A DNA stretch of 64,000 nucleotides from Sediminibacterium salmoneum NBRC 103935. GTDB lineage: Bacteria; Bacteroidota; Bacteroidia; Chitinophagales; Chitinophagaceae. This document shows positions 53,204 through 62,256 of the stretch, piece by piece (the first letter of the stretch is position 1; every line of letters begins with the position of its first letter). The notes under the pieces were generated by a model, which ran no database searches, was not told where the DNA came from, and saw only the letters and a list, made by a program, of their open reading frames with translations. Location of the stretch: the NCBI RefSeq assembly GCF_000511175.1, contig NZ_KI866530.1, forward strand, positions 2,848,680 through 2,912,679. Reading direction: 5' to 3'. The position numbers were made by a program, and so were the translations under genes.

Positions 53204-54757
53204 TCACTTCACCACACTCAACCGATACTCTTGTATCAATGCAGGATTCTCCGGCGTTAGGGTAAAGAAGATTTTCAATTTCCCTTTTTCTCCATTGATG
53301 ATGAATGACCCTCGGAGTTGATTTTCCGGAATCAGTTCCTCTACTTTTGTGATTTTGCCAATGGCTTCAAAAGCAGCATTAGCCTGTTTTACCAATGAAT
53401 CTGTATAATAATCATTGAAGAAATTTTCTGCAAAAATGCCGGAAGTTTTCGCATTGGTAAAATGGGGCAACAACTTCACCAATTCATTTTTACGTTGATT
53501 CAAAACGGAAGAGACAGGTATTTGTCTGGGCTTCAGTCCTGCCAGTTTAATCACACTGTCTAATACTTTTAAATTAATACTCGCTGTTGGTGCATAAGTT
53601 ACATTGGCCAGTAAAACCACACCAATACCATATTCCGGCAATATGCGCCAGTTGCTGCCAAAGCCGGGTAATCCACCACTATGCCCAACAAATACCCTGT
53701 TGTTGCATTCAGTGAAAATATTTAATCCATATCCATATGCTGAAACAGCGGGACATGCTACACCATTACCATAATTAAAATAGGGGTTCATTGAAGCATA
53801 GCGCCAAGGCTGATGCATTTCTCGTACACTGTTTCTCTTAATGATGATATTCTCCTCGTCGTTTCTTGCCGGCCATGCTTGTTGGTGCAATGCCATGTAT
53901 TTACTGAACGATTCTACAGAGGTGATTAATCCCCCCATTGCCCCATAAATACCATCGTGCAGTAGGGCTTCTTCTTTATGGCTATTGTTTACATAACGAT
54001 ACCCTTTGGCCAGTTGGGCTGCTGGTACTTTTGAATACTCCCATGCAGCCTGCATGCCCAGTCGCTTAAAAAAATGCTGGTTAATGTATTCACTATAGGG
54101 AAGGCCTGTTACTTTTTTTATGATTAGTCCCAAAGTGGCAAATCCTACATTGCTGTATTCGTAAGTGGTTCCGTTTACATTGGAAAAGCTCATTTGCTTT
54201 TTGAAGAGTTCAATTAGTTCTTCGTCCGTATCGGCCAGTTGTCGGTCGCCCCAGGGATTGTCCTCAGGTAAACCAGTGGAATGGGTAAGTAATTCTCTGA
54301 TGGTGATGGGGGCCGCATCTTTGGTGAGTGCTTGATTTTTAAGTTCAGGAATATAGTTGGCAACAGGATCGTCTAATTTTAATTTCCCCTCGTCTCTAAG
54401 TTTTACAATGGCCATAGCAGTTACGCTTTTGCTCATGGAAGCAATGCGGTACATGGTTCTGCTATTGGCTTTGGTTTGATTGGCAATGTCGCTATATCCT
54501 TCGCTGCCGCTGACAATCAGTTCTCCGTCTACTACCACTCCAAAGGAAAAACTTGGGAAATGGTTGGCTTTTGCATAATTGCTGTACATGGATTGAATCA
54601 CTGGTGCCAGCGCTTTCACTTTTGCTGCTCTTTCTTTATCGGCAAAAAAAGGAGGCTGGTATCCGGCATTGGGATTTTTCTGCGCAAATGTGGTTAACCC
54701 AACAAAAGCGGCAATCATGCCCGCAAAAATATTATTTACCCTGCTGTACTTTCTCAT
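53204..54757 (-). CDS. Exported serine hydrolase, beta-lactamase/DD-peptidase fold
   Basis: 517 residues from the ATG at 54757; a longer frame to 54865 would overlap the E1 gene and lacks a signal. Signal peptide ends near TTFAQ. Catalytic SMSK (Ser107, Lys110), YSNVGF for the Tyr-x-Asn element, and HSGGLPGFG for the third motif. These proteins hydrolyse peptides or esters; a true antibiotic lactamase role is less likely. The last 110 or so residues form an extra C-terminal beta domain (DUF3471-like position). It starts 2 nt after the E1 stop, an operon with no obvious functional link. Confidence 0.9.
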   Translation of the reverse strand: MRKYSRVNNIFAGMIAAFVGLTTFAQKNPNAGYQPPFFADKERAAKVKALAPVIQSMYSNYAKANHFPSFSFGVVVDGELIVSGSEGYSDIANQTKANSRTMYRIASMSKSVTAMAIVKLRDEGKLKLDDPVANYIPELKNQALTKDAAPITIRELLTHSTGLPEDNPWGDRQLADTDEELIELFKKQMSFSNVNGTTYEYSNVGFATLGLIIKKVTGLPYSEYINQHFFKRLGMQAAWEYSKVPAAQLAKGYRYVNNSHKEEALLHDGIYGAMGGLITSVESFSKYMALHQQAWPARNDEENIIIKRNSVREMHQPWRYASMNPYFNYGNGVACPAVSAYGYGLNIFTECNNRVFVGHSGGLPGFGSNWRILPEYGIGVVLLANVTYAPTASINLKVLDSVIKLAGLKPRQIPVSSVLNQRKNELVKLLPHFTNAKTSGIFAENFFNDYYTDSLVKQANAAFEAIGKITKVEELIPENQLRGSFIINGEKGKLKIFFTLTPENPALIQEYRLSVVK

Positions 54758-54759
54758 GC

Positions 54760-56763
54760 TTAGTAGTTTAGCAATTGTTGAACCTGTTGGTGTAAACGAC
54801 TTTTCGCCATATAGTTTTTCTCCAGTTCCATATTGAATGGAATAGGGGTGTCTAATGAAGCGCAACGCAATACAGGTGCATCCAGCAATTCAAAACAATG
54901 CTCACTGATCCAGGCACTGATTTCTCCACCGATGCCGCCTATTAAATTGTCTTCGTGTAACAACAATACTTTCCCAGTTTGTGCAACGGCAGATTTGATT
55001 GACAAATAATCCAGCGGTGCCAGGGTTCTTAAATCCAGAATATGAATGGAAATTTCCGGATGAGCTTCCTGGTATTCCATTGCCCAATGCACGCCTGCCC
55101 CATACGTAATGATGCTGATATCTTCCCCTTCTTTTACCGTGATGGCTTTGCCAATCTCTACTTCATAATAGGCCTGTGGTAACTTACCACTGATACTTCT
55201 GTACAAAGCTTTGTGCTCAAAAAATAATACAGGGTTGGGGTCATTGATAGCCGCAATGAGTAATCCTTTGGCATCATGTGGATTCGAAGGATACAATACT
55301 TTTAATCCAGGCACATGCGTGAACCAGGCTTCATTGCTCTGTGAATGAAAGGGGCCTGCACCTACACCGCCACCGGTTGGCATACGAACTACTACATCTG
55401 CATTTTGTCCCCAGCGGTAATGAATCTTGGCTAAATTATTTACGATTTGATTAAAGCCCACGGTAACAAAATCTGCGAACTGCATTTCCATCACCGTTTT
55501 AAATCCTTCCAGACTCATTCCTAAACAAGATCCTACAATGGCACTTTCGCATAGCGGCGTATTGCGCACTCTTGCTTTCCCAAATTTTTCTACAAAGCCT
55601 TCGGTGATTTTAAATGCACCTCCATACTCAGCAATATCCTGACCCATCAATACCAGATTAGGGTGTTTCTCCATGCTCATGCTCAATCCTTCCGATATGG
55701 CGTCTACCAATCGGGCTTCGCGGGTATTTTCTATGGGTGTTTCAGCAACGCTATCCAATACAACACGATCTGATAAAACCGGAACAGGTGCAAATACATC
55801 GGCAACTTCTTCTGCTGTATCCACTACCATTTCTGCAGCCGTGAATGCATCCGCCAATTCGGTTTCTATGTATTGCTTGAATTCGTTTCTGATATCCGCT
55901 ACGCCCATTTCGGTAAGTACCTGCGATTGAATCAGAAACTGCTCATACTTTTTTACCGGATCCTTATGCCCCCATTCTTCAAATAATTCTTTGGGAACAT
56001 ATTTGGTGCCGCTGGCTTCTTCGTGACCACGCATTCTGAATGTCATACACTCAATGAAATAAGGTTTTCTGTTTTTTATACAGTATTCCCTAACTCCTTT
56101 GATGGTATTGTAAACCGTTAAAATATTATTGCCATCAATGCGAATACCTTCCATTCCATAACCTTTGGCTTTGTCTACCAGTTGCTCGCATTTGTACTGC
56201 TCGTTAACAGGCGTGCTTAATCCATAGCCATTGTTTTCAATAATGAAAATCACTGGCAAGTTCCATACTGCCGCTACATTCAAAGCTTCATGAAAATCTC
56301 CTTCACTGGTTCCGCCATCTCCGGAAAAGGCAACAGATGCTTTGGCTTCGTTTTTAAGGGTGTAGGCCAATGCAACCCCATCGGCAATGGCTAACTGCGG
56401 TCCTAAGTGTGAAATCATTCCACAGATATGATAGGGTTTGGCACCAAAGTGAAAGCTTCGCTCCCTCCCTTTACTATACCCGTCTTTATTACCCTGCCAT
56501 TGTCTGAATAATTTATTCAAGGGCATATGTCTTGAAGTAAACACGCCCAGGTTTCTATGTAATGGCATGATCCATTCATCGTTAGCCATGGCCAATGTAG
56601 TACCAACTGCAATGGCTTCCTGTCCGATCCCACTGAACCACTTACTGATTTTTCCCTGACGCAGGAGTACCAGCATTTTCTCTTCAATCATGCGGGGTAG
56701 TAACAAATTGCGGTAGAGATGAATCAATTCTTCGTTGCTGAATGCGTCGCGATTAAAATCCAT
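54760..56763 (-). CDS. Fused E1 alpha/beta subunit, branched-chain 2-oxoacid dehydrogenase type
   Basis: 667 residues, equal to E1-alpha (about 1-320) plus E1-beta (about 345-667). Alpha: SGIGQEAIAVG near 44, the ThDP motif GDGGTSEG (148-155) through ENN (176-178). Beta: NTREARLVDAISEGL, GQDIAEYGGAFKITEGF, MPTGGGVGAGPFHSQSNEAWF, VLLLHED. Decarboxylates branched-chain 2-oxo acids, or pyruvate, handing the acyl group to an E2 lipoamide protein; no E2 or E3 gene is in the window. Branched-chain products feed iso-fatty acid synthesis, common in Bacteroidota. It precedes the serine hydrolase gene on the same strand. Confidence 0.94.
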   Translation of the reverse strand: MDFNRDAFSNEELIHLYRNLLLPRMIEEKMLVLLRQGKISKWFSGIGQEAIAVGTTLAMANDEWIMPLHRNLGVFTSRHMPLNKLFRQWQGNKDGYSKGRERSFHFGAKPYHICGMISHLGPQLAIADGVALAYTLKNEAKASVAFSGDGGTSEGDFHEALNVAAVWNLPVIFIIENNGYGLSTPVNEQYKCEQLVDKAKGYGMEGIRIDGNNILTVYNTIKGVREYCIKNRKPYFIECMTFRMRGHEEASGTKYVPKELFEEWGHKDPVKKYEQFLIQSQVLTEMGVADIRNEFKQYIETELADAFTAAEMVVDTAEEVADVFAPVPVLSDRVVLDSVAETPIENTREARLVDAISEGLSMSMEKHPNLVLMGQDIAEYGGAFKITEGFVEKFGKARVRNTPLCESAIVGSCLGMSLEGFKTVMEMQFADFVTVGFNQIVNNLAKIHYRWGQNADVVVRMPTGGGVGAGPFHSQSNEAWFTHVPGLKVLYPSNPHDAKGLLIAAINDPNPVLFFEHKALYRSISGKLPQAYYEVEIGKAITVKEGEDISIITYGAGVHWAMEYQEAHPEISIHILDLRTLAPLDYLSIKSAVAQTGKVLLLHEDNLIGGIGGEISAWISEHCFELLDAPVLRCASLDTPIPFNMELEKNYMAKSRLHQQVQQLLNY

Positions 56764-56841
56764 GGCGTAAAGTCATTATTAGGCTATAAAGTTAACCCTA
56801 TTTGTGCAGCTTCCCGAATGAAAACGTGAAAACCATGACAC

Positions 56842-56868
56842 AAAAAAGCCCCGAAAATCTTCGGGGCT
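56842..56868 (-). terminator. Intrinsic terminator of the Bax-inhibitor-1-like gene
   Basis: On the minus strand AGCCCCGA pairs perfectly with TCGGGGCT (56847-56854 with 56861-56868), 6-nt loop, followed by a six-T run (56842-56847 on the plus strand as A). It ends 24 nt downstream of the stop of the Bax-inhibitor-1-like gene and 79 nt before the E1 gene. Confidence 0.88.
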
Positions 56869-56892
56869 AATCAATATTTCTGTATCAAATAA

Positions 56893-57660
56893 TTAGTCTC
56901 TGCTGCTCAATTTACTCAATAATTTAAGCATTTCAATGTACAACCAAACAATGGTTACCATTAGTCCGAATGCACCGTACCATTCCATGAATTTAGGCGC
57001 ACCTCTTTCAGCACCCTGCTCAATCATATCAAAGTCCATGATTAGGTTTAAAGCCGCAATACCAACCACAAATAAGCTGATACCAATGCTTAACAAGCTG
57101 CTATCGTACATGAAACTTACGTTTACGCCAAACATGCGCAATACCATGGTGATTAGGTAAAAGATACCAATACCCAGCGTGGCCGTAAATACAATCGATT
57201 TAAAGCGCTCGGTGGCACTGATCACCCTGAAATTATACAATAGGAACATTGCAAGGGCTACACCAAAAGTTAGGCCGACTGCCTGCATAATTAAACCTGG
57301 ATAAGAATCTGCAAATGCTGCGTTCATAATGGCTGAAATGGCGCCAATGAATAAACCTTCTAATAATGCGTATAGTGGCGCCAATACGGGTGCCCAGTTG
57401 GGTTTAAAGCTAATGGCCAATGCAGAAATTAATCCGCCAATGATACCTACCCACATTAATGTGGTCATGGTATCCTGCTTCAGTTGTTCGTAAAGGTTCC
57501 AGTTATACGCTGCCCCTGCAATCAACATCAGCATCATAAAACCAAATTTGTTGATAGCGCCTCTTACGGTCATGGTGCCCATATTGTTGGCCGCCATTTC
57601 GTGGCTCTTATCAAACATTTTCTCTGTAAGGGTAGGGTTACCCGATTTAAAAATTGCCAT
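56893..57660 (-). CDS. Bax inhibitor-1/YccA-family membrane protein
   Basis: 255 residues, seven predicted helices from about residue 35 on, after a short polar N-terminus (MAIFKSGNPTLTEKMFDK). Matches the Bax-inhibitor-1/YccA superfamily through PLYALLEGLFIGAISA, NLIMDFDMIEQGAERGAPKFMEWYGAFGLMVTIVWLYIEML, including the paired Asp residues in the C-terminal helices that sense pH in BI-1 proteins. In bacteria members modulate the FtsH protease or leak calcium. Own promoter and own terminator, so a single-gene unit. Confidence 0.92.
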   Translation of the reverse strand: MAIFKSGNPTLTEKMFDKSHEMAANNMGTMTVRGAINKFGFMMLMLIAGAAYNWNLYEQLKQDTMTTLMWVGIIGGLISALAISFKPNWAPVLAPLYALLEGLFIGAISAIMNAAFADSYPGLIMQAVGLTFGVALAMFLLYNFRVISATERFKSIVFTATLGIGIFYLITMVLRMFGVNVSFMYDSSLLSIGISLFVVGIAALNLIMDFDMIEQGAERGAPKFMEWYGAFGLMVTIVWLYIEMLKLLSKLSSRD

Positions 57661-57679
57661 AGTGAAATTTTTTCTGTTT

Positions 57680-57709
57680 CAAATCTACTATAAACAAATT
57701 TCATTCCAA
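57680..57709 (-). promoter_or_regulatory. Candidate promoter of the Bax-inhibitor-1-like gene
   Basis: Minus strand: TTG (57707-57709), 19-nt spacer, TAGATTTG (57680-57687), a full match to TAnnTTTG, 19 nt before the start codon. Confidence 0.5.
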
Positions 57710-57796
57710 GGGGTCTTGGCTGCGCTTTAACAAGTTATAAACCCCGTTTTGTTTACGAAAATGGCAATAATTGCACAAAAGATGCCGAAAGGACAG

Positions 57797-57826
57797 TTTG
57801 GATGCCCTCCAAAAATGGTAACTTTG
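57797..57826 (+). promoter_or_regulatory. Candidate promoter of korA
   Basis: TTTG (57797-57800), 18-nt spacer, TAACTTTG (57819-57826), full -7 match, 18 nt before the korA ATG. Divergent from the promoter at 57680-57709. Confidence 0.5.
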
Positions 57827-57844
57827 CCACTTTAATCAGCGCAG

Positions 57845-59695
57845 ATGAACAATAACGAAACCGTATTACAGAGTGTAGTAATCAAGTTTGCAGGAGATAG
57901 TGGGGATGGAATGCAATTAACGGGTCAACAGTTTACCAATAATACCGCTTTACTAGGGATTGATCTGGCCACTTTTCCGGACTTTCCGGCAGAAATCAGG
58001 GCCCCGATCGGAACCGTTCCGGGAGTGAGTGGGTTCCAGTTGCATTTTTCTTCGGACAAAGTGTATACACCTGGTGATATTGCCGATGTGTTGGTGGCGA
58101 TGAATGCGGCTGCGCTAAAAGTGAATCTGAAAGCCATTAAAAAGGGTGGAAAAATCATTGTGAACATTGACGGTTTTGATGCCAAGAATTTACGTCTGGC
58201 CAATTATCCCGATGGAGTGAATCCTTTGGAAGATGGAAGCCTTGACGGATTTGAAGTAATCAAGATTGATGTTACCAAACTAACTCGCGAAGCCCTAAAA
58301 GAATTTACCGACTTAGGTACCAAGGAAAGAGACCGCGCAAAGAATATGTTTGTGCTGGGATATATCTATTGGATGTACAATAGAAAGCTGGACAATACCA
58401 TCGATTTCTTGCAAGAGAAATTTGGTAAGAAAGAAAGTATCCTGCAGAGTAATATTAAAGTATTGCAGGCAGGATATAATTACGGTGACACTACAGAAAC
58501 TTTTACTACCCGTTATACCGTAGAGAAAGCCAAAATGCCAGCTGGTTTGTATCGCAGCATTATGGGGAATCAGGCGTTGGCCATGGGGTTGATTGCAGCT
58601 GGCGAAAAAGCAGGGCTGCCTTTGTTCTTGGGAACATACCCGATTACACCAGCTTCTGATATTTTACACGATTTAAGTAAATACAAAAGTTTTGGTGTAA
58701 GAACTTTTCAGGCAGAAGATGAGATTGCGGGGATTACGGCCGCGATTGGTGCGAGTTACGGTGGTTCCATCGGCGTAACCACTACATCCGGTCCGGGTAT
58801 GGCTTTGAAAACAGAAGCGATGGGATTGGCCGTGATGCTGGAAATTCCTTTGGTGATTGTGAATATTCAACGTGGTGGGCCTTCTACAGGTTTGCCTACC
58901 AAAACAGAGCAGAGTGATTTGTTGCAGGCATACTATGGTAGAAACGGCGAATGTCCGATGCCTGTGATTGCTTCTGCAACCCCTTCTGATTGCTTTGATG
59001 TGGCTTTTGAAGCCGTTAGAATTGCGATCCAACATATGACTCCGGTTATCTTATTAAGTGATGGATATATTGCCAATGGTGCAGAACCCTGGAAGTTTCC
59101 GCAGAGCGCAGACTTGCCGGAAATACCGGTAAGCTTTAAGAAAGCGTTGGCAGAAGGAGAAGCCAAGTTCATGCCGTATCAGCGTGATGAAAAATTAGCC
59201 AGACCCTGGGCAGTGCCTGGTACGGCTGGTTTAGAACATCGCATTGGTGGATTGGAAAAGCAGGACATCACCGGTAATATCAGCTACGATCCGGACAACC
59301 ACCAACATATGGTGAAAGTGCGTCAGGCCAAAGTGGATAAGATTGCCGATTATGTTCCATTGCAAACGATAGATAGCGGTCCTTCCAAAGGAAAAGTATT
59401 GGTATTGGGTTGGGGTTCTACTTATGGTGCTATTAAAAGTGCAGTAACTGAATTACAGGCAGCAGGTCATGCTGTAAGCCATGCACATATTCGTTACCTG
59501 CGTCCATTCCCTAAAAACTTAGGCGAAATCATTTCCAGCTTTGATCAGGTATTGATTCCAGAAATCAACAATGGTCAGCTGATTAAGATTATTCGCGATC
59601 AGTATTTAGTGGATGCCAAGGGTTACAACAAAATCATGGGCGTGCCGATTACCAAAGGAGAATTGGTGGATGCAATTACTGCGATGTTGAAATAA
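57845..59695 (+). CDS. korA: 2-oxoacid:acceptor oxidoreductase subunit alpha (fused gamma-alpha)
   Basis: 616 residues. Gamma domain first (10-210: VVIKFAGDSGDGMQLTGQQF, ...FPDFPAEIRAP), then the pyrimidine-binding alpha domain (about 235-616: YPITPASDIL near 265, QAEDEIAGITAAIGASYGGS, TTSGPGMALKTEAMGLAVM, VNIQRGGPSTGLPTKTEQSDL). This is the ferredoxin-dependent KorA/PorA type that oxidises 2-oxoglutarate or pyruvate; the beta subunit that binds thiamine diphosphate is essential and normally directly downstream. No korB follows: the next gene is convergent GH43, 7 nt away. The partner must be elsewhere. Confidence 0.93.
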   Translation: MNNNETVLQSVVIKFAGDSGDGMQLTGQQFTNNTALLGIDLATFPDFPAEIRAPIGTVPGVSGFQLHFSSDKVYTPGDIADVLVAMNAAALKVNLKAIKKGGKIIVNIDGFDAKNLRLANYPDGVNPLEDGSLDGFEVIKIDVTKLTREALKEFTDLGTKERDRAKNMFVLGYIYWMYNRKLDNTIDFLQEKFGKKESILQSNIKVLQAGYNYGDTTETFTTRYTVEKAKMPAGLYRSIMGNQALAMGLIAAGEKAGLPLFLGTYPITPASDILHDLSKYKSFGVRTFQAEDEIAGITAAIGASYGGSIGVTTTSGPGMALKTEAMGLAVMLEIPLVIVNIQRGGPSTGLPTKTEQSDLLQAYYGRNGECPMPVIASATPSDCFDVAFEAVRIAIQHMTPVILLSDGYIANGAEPWKFPQSADLPEIPVSFKKALAEGEAKFMPYQRDEKLARPWAVPGTAGLEHRIGGLEKQDITGNISYDPDNHQHMVKVRQAKVDKIADYVPLQTIDSGPSKGKVLVLGWGSTYGAIKSAVTELQAAGHAVSHAHIRYLRPFPKNLGEIISSFDQVLIPEINNGQLIKIIRDQYLVDAKGYNKIMGVPITKGELVDAITAMLK

Positions 59696-59702
59696 GTAGA
59701 GC

Positions 59703-60712
59703 TTATAATTTTCTCGGAGCAACCCCTTCAAAAGTCATTTTCACTTTTTGAATGCTGCCGTCTTCATTAAATAGTAGCTTGTCTATACAGGTAACCCTGT
59801 GATCCCTGTCCTTATTGGGTATGGGTCTTCTGTGGTAAATAATATACCATTCATCTGTCCCGGGAATATTGATTACTGAGTGGTGTCCTGCTCCTGTTGC
59901 TATGGAACTATCTGCTTCCAGTATGGTGGTTTCTCTTTCGAAAGGCCCATACAAATTATCGGCTCTTGCATAAGCTACTTTATAAGTGCCATTGGTCCAT
60001 CCACCCTCAGACCACATAAAATAATAAGTTCCTTTTCTAATGAACATAATGGGTCCTTCTACATAGCCTTTTGGTGTAATTTCTTTTACCAGTTCTCCAT
60101 TTGGAAAAGGAGTAAGCCCAGTAAAGTCTTTATTGAGCCGTGCAATATTGCACCTGCCCCACCCCCCGTATATCAGATAATATTTTTGGTCTTTGTCCTG
60201 AAATACAAACTGGTCAATGGGTTGGGCATCGTTGTAAAATTGATTGATCAAAGGTTTGCCCAGGTAATCCTTATAAGGTCCTTCCGGTTTAGAAGCTACT
60301 GCTATACCAATGCCTCCGTTGTGATCGTCTTTTACACCGTTTCGCTTTTTGCTTTGGATATCATTCGCTGAAAAGAACAAAAAATATTGCTTGTCTTTTT
60401 TTACAATGGAAGGCGCCCACATGGCCATATAGGCCCATTTAATTACACTGGTATCAATAATGCGGGAATGCTTTTTCCAGTTGGTTAAATCTTTTGAAGA
60501 AAATGCATCCAGAAAAACCTGGTCTTTGTATTTGGCTGAATAGGTTGGAAAAATCCAGTATTGTTTGTTGAGTATTACAGCTTCCGGATCAGCATACCAT
60601 CCGTCGATGATTGGGTTACCTGTTTTTTTTGGTTTGCTGATTTTATTTCCTGAGCAGCGATGGTTGCAAATGTTGAAGCGAATAGCAAAACAATACAGCT
60701 GATTTTTTTCAT
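59703..60712 (-). pseudogene. Glycoside hydrolase family 43 gene with a single-base frameshift
   Basis: Signal peptide in one frame, starting at the ATG at 60712 (MKKISCIVLLFASTFATIAAQ), and the whole catalytic domain in another. The start frame ends at a TAA about 45 codons in; the other frame is open from at least the run of eight T (60623-60630, A8 in the gene) to 59703 and carries GH43 motifs: GWYADPE with the base Asp, MWAPSIV, VEGPIMFIRKGTYYFMWSEGG with the acid Glu, and VINIPGTDEWYIIYHRRP. One extra A would restore a protein of about 336 residues. It follows nth by 12 nt. Real mutation, slippage site or sequencing error cannot be told apart. Confidence 0.8.
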
Positions 60713-60724
60713 AAGGATAGGATA

Positions 60725-61378
60725 TTATTTAAGCTTCCTCGCTTGTTTCGCAAAATAGGCACAGCTGTTTTGTATACCACATTCTTCACATTTTGGATTA
60801 CGCGCTAAGCAAGTATATCTGCCATGCAAAATGAGCCAATGATGCGCTCTGTGCACCAGTTCTTCCGGAATATGCTTAATCAATTCCTTTTCAACTGCCA
60901 GTGGGGTAGTGGCTTTGCTGCTGACCAATCCCAATCGGTGACTTACCCTGAATACATGTGTGTCCACGGCCATATTGGGTTGTTCATCTATTACACTGGT
61001 GATTACATTGGCTGTTTTTCTTCCTACTCCAGGTAGCTTCACCAGTTCTTCCACAGTCATGGGAACTTCACCACCAAATTGTTCCAGCAACATATTGGCC
61101 ATGCCAATTAAATGCTTGGTTTTATTATTGGGATAGGAGATACTTCTGATTAGAGGGAACAAATCATCAAAACTGGCTTTGGCCATTTTTTGTGGCGTAG
61201 GATATACTTTAAAAATACCTGGGGTTGTAAGATTAACCCGTTTATCGGTGCATTGGGCTGAAAGGATTACAGCCACCAATAACTGAAAGGGATTATCGTA
61301 CACTAATTCCGTTTCTGCAACGGGTGTGGTTTCTTGAAAATAGTTGATGACTTCCTCGTAACGTTGCTTCTTGGTCAT
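60725..61378 (-). CDS. nth: Endonuclease III
   Basis: 217 residues from the ATG at 61378 (a TTG two codons upstream is the alternative). HhH motif LPGVGRKTANVI with catalytic Lys121, VDTHVFR with Asp139, and the 4Fe-4S ligands Cys190, 197, 200 and 206 in exact C-x6-C-x2-C-x5-C spacing. Removes oxidised pyrimidines and cuts abasic sites in base-excision repair. Typical length. The frameshifted GH43 gene follows 12 nt downstream on the same strand. Confidence 0.97.
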   Translation of the reverse strand: MTKKQRYEEVINYFQETTPVAETELVYDNPFQLLVAVILSAQCTDKRVNLTTPGIFKVYPTPQKMAKASFDDLFPLIRSISYPNNKTKHLIGMANMLLEQFGGEVPMTVEELVKLPGVGRKTANVITSVIDEQPNMAVDTHVFRVSHRLGLVSSKATTPLAVEKELIKHIPEELVHRAHHWLILHGRYTCLARNPKCEECGIQNSCAYFAKQARKLK

Positions 61379-61484
61379 TTTCAAGTTTATGGTATAATTC
61401 TATTAATAGCTTTTGTTAAATTTAATACTGAATTTGCTAATCAAGCAGGGATCTCGCTAATTTAATACTCTTAAAACACAAGTT

Positions 61485-61628
61485 ATGGTTAGGGTGATTG
61501 AAAATATCTATAAACTAATGAGTGTAATAGTTATTTGGATTATTACCGTTGATTATTTATCCGCCCCCAATTCTACAATGATTAGCGTAATCTTGTGTTT
61601 TTTTCTATTATTATCCCTCTTCGTTTGA
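61485..61628 (+). CDS. Possible 47-residue membrane peptide
   Basis: Short open frame beginning at an ATG at 61485 and ending in TGA at 61628, in the otherwise empty 283-nt gap between nth and a small gene. The product MVRVIENIYKLMSVIVIWII... has two hydrophobic stretches (about 8-24 and 32-47) and no charge after residue 10 apart from one Asp near residue 23. A TTTG-N21-TAATTTAA arrangement lies upstream, only a partial promoter match. Composition supports a membrane peptide, but AT-rich DNA can produce this by chance. No family known. Confidence 0.3.
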   Translation: MVRVIENIYKLMSVIVIWIITVDYLSAPNSTMISVILCFFLLLSLFV

Positions 61629-61661
61629 TTTCAAATTGCATGATGGCTCAAAAAAAGAGCA

Positions 61662-61886
61662 CTAATTATCTTTCTTCCTTGCGTAATCCAAAATAGCTTT
61701 GATTGATTTTTTGGAGGGAGACTTTAGTTTCAGCTTATCCAGCTGATCTTTAGACCGTTGTAAAGTTTCTACCTGTTTTTTTAATTCCGCGTCTTCTGAT
61801 ATAGCTTTCTCGATGGCTTTGGTAAGCGCAGGCGTGCAATCCTTGTATACGTACATAATCAATTCCTCTTCTTTAAAGTTTTTCAT
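61662..61886 (-). CDS. Small unrecognised protein
   Basis: 74 residues, highly charged and helical, with no signal peptide or membrane helix. The opening KNFKEEELIMYVYKDCTPALTKAIEKAISEDAELKKQVETLQ resembles the N-terminal domain of FecR-like or anti-sigma proteins (short helices, one Cys), but it lacks a zinc motif and a membrane anchor, so this is only a resemblance. It follows the DivIC/FtsB-like gene by 73 nt on the same strand. Function unknown. Confidence 0.65.
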   Translation of the reverse strand: MKNFKEEELIMYVYKDCTPALTKAIEKAISEDAELKKQVETLQRSKDQLDKLKLKSPSKKSIKAILDYARKKDN

Positions 61887-61959
61887 AAGCAGTTTGGCTG
61901 CGTGAACAAGAGGATACGGTCTTTATTAAAACGGTATCAGTATTAAATTATTGTAAAAC

Positions 61960-62256
61960 TTAATTTTTTGCCGAATCTTCAATAATAAATATGTCTTCGC
62001 CGTCTTTCTTCATCAGATACCTTTCTCTGGCATATTTCTCAATGGCTGCAGGATTGTTCTGTAAATCGTTCAGTTCTTTTTTGGTCTTTTCAATTTCCTG
62101 CTCGTAATAGGCTTTTTTCTGCTCCAGTTTTTTTAATTCGTCCCTTCTTTCCTTTTGCTGAAAATAATCGCGCTGGTCATAAAACAACATCCATACAATA
62201 AACAGTACAGCTGCAATAAAATATTTATTGGTGATATAGGGAATTGATTTCTTCAT
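61960..62256 (-). CDS. Septum formation initiator-family protein (DivIC/FtsB-like)
   Basis: 98 residues: short basic N-terminus, a membrane helix (about 12-22, FIAAVLFIVWMLF), then a coiled-coil (about 30-65, RRDELKKLEQKKAYYEQEIEKTKKELNDL) and a short C-terminal region with NNPAAIEKYARERYLMKKDGEDIFII, where the KYARERY element is the family signature. A bitopic divisome protein that links FtsL-type partners to the late cell-division machinery. The codon ATG directly follows a terminator T-tract downstream of eno, see the terminator entry. Confidence 0.93.
   Translation of the reverse strand: MKKSIPYITNKYFIAAVLFIVWMLFYDQRDYFQQKERRDELKKLEQKKAYYEQEIEKTKKELNDLQNNPAAIEKYARERYLMKKDGEDIFIIEDSAKN

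Noticed and set aside
54758..54865. N-terminal extension of the serine hydrolase gene
   Set aside because: Would overlap the E1 gene and precede a good signal peptide that begins at 54757.
61636..61652. GCTC-A7-GAGC hairpin near the end of the small gene at 61662-61886
   Set aside because: Only a 4-bp stem; not enough to call a terminator.
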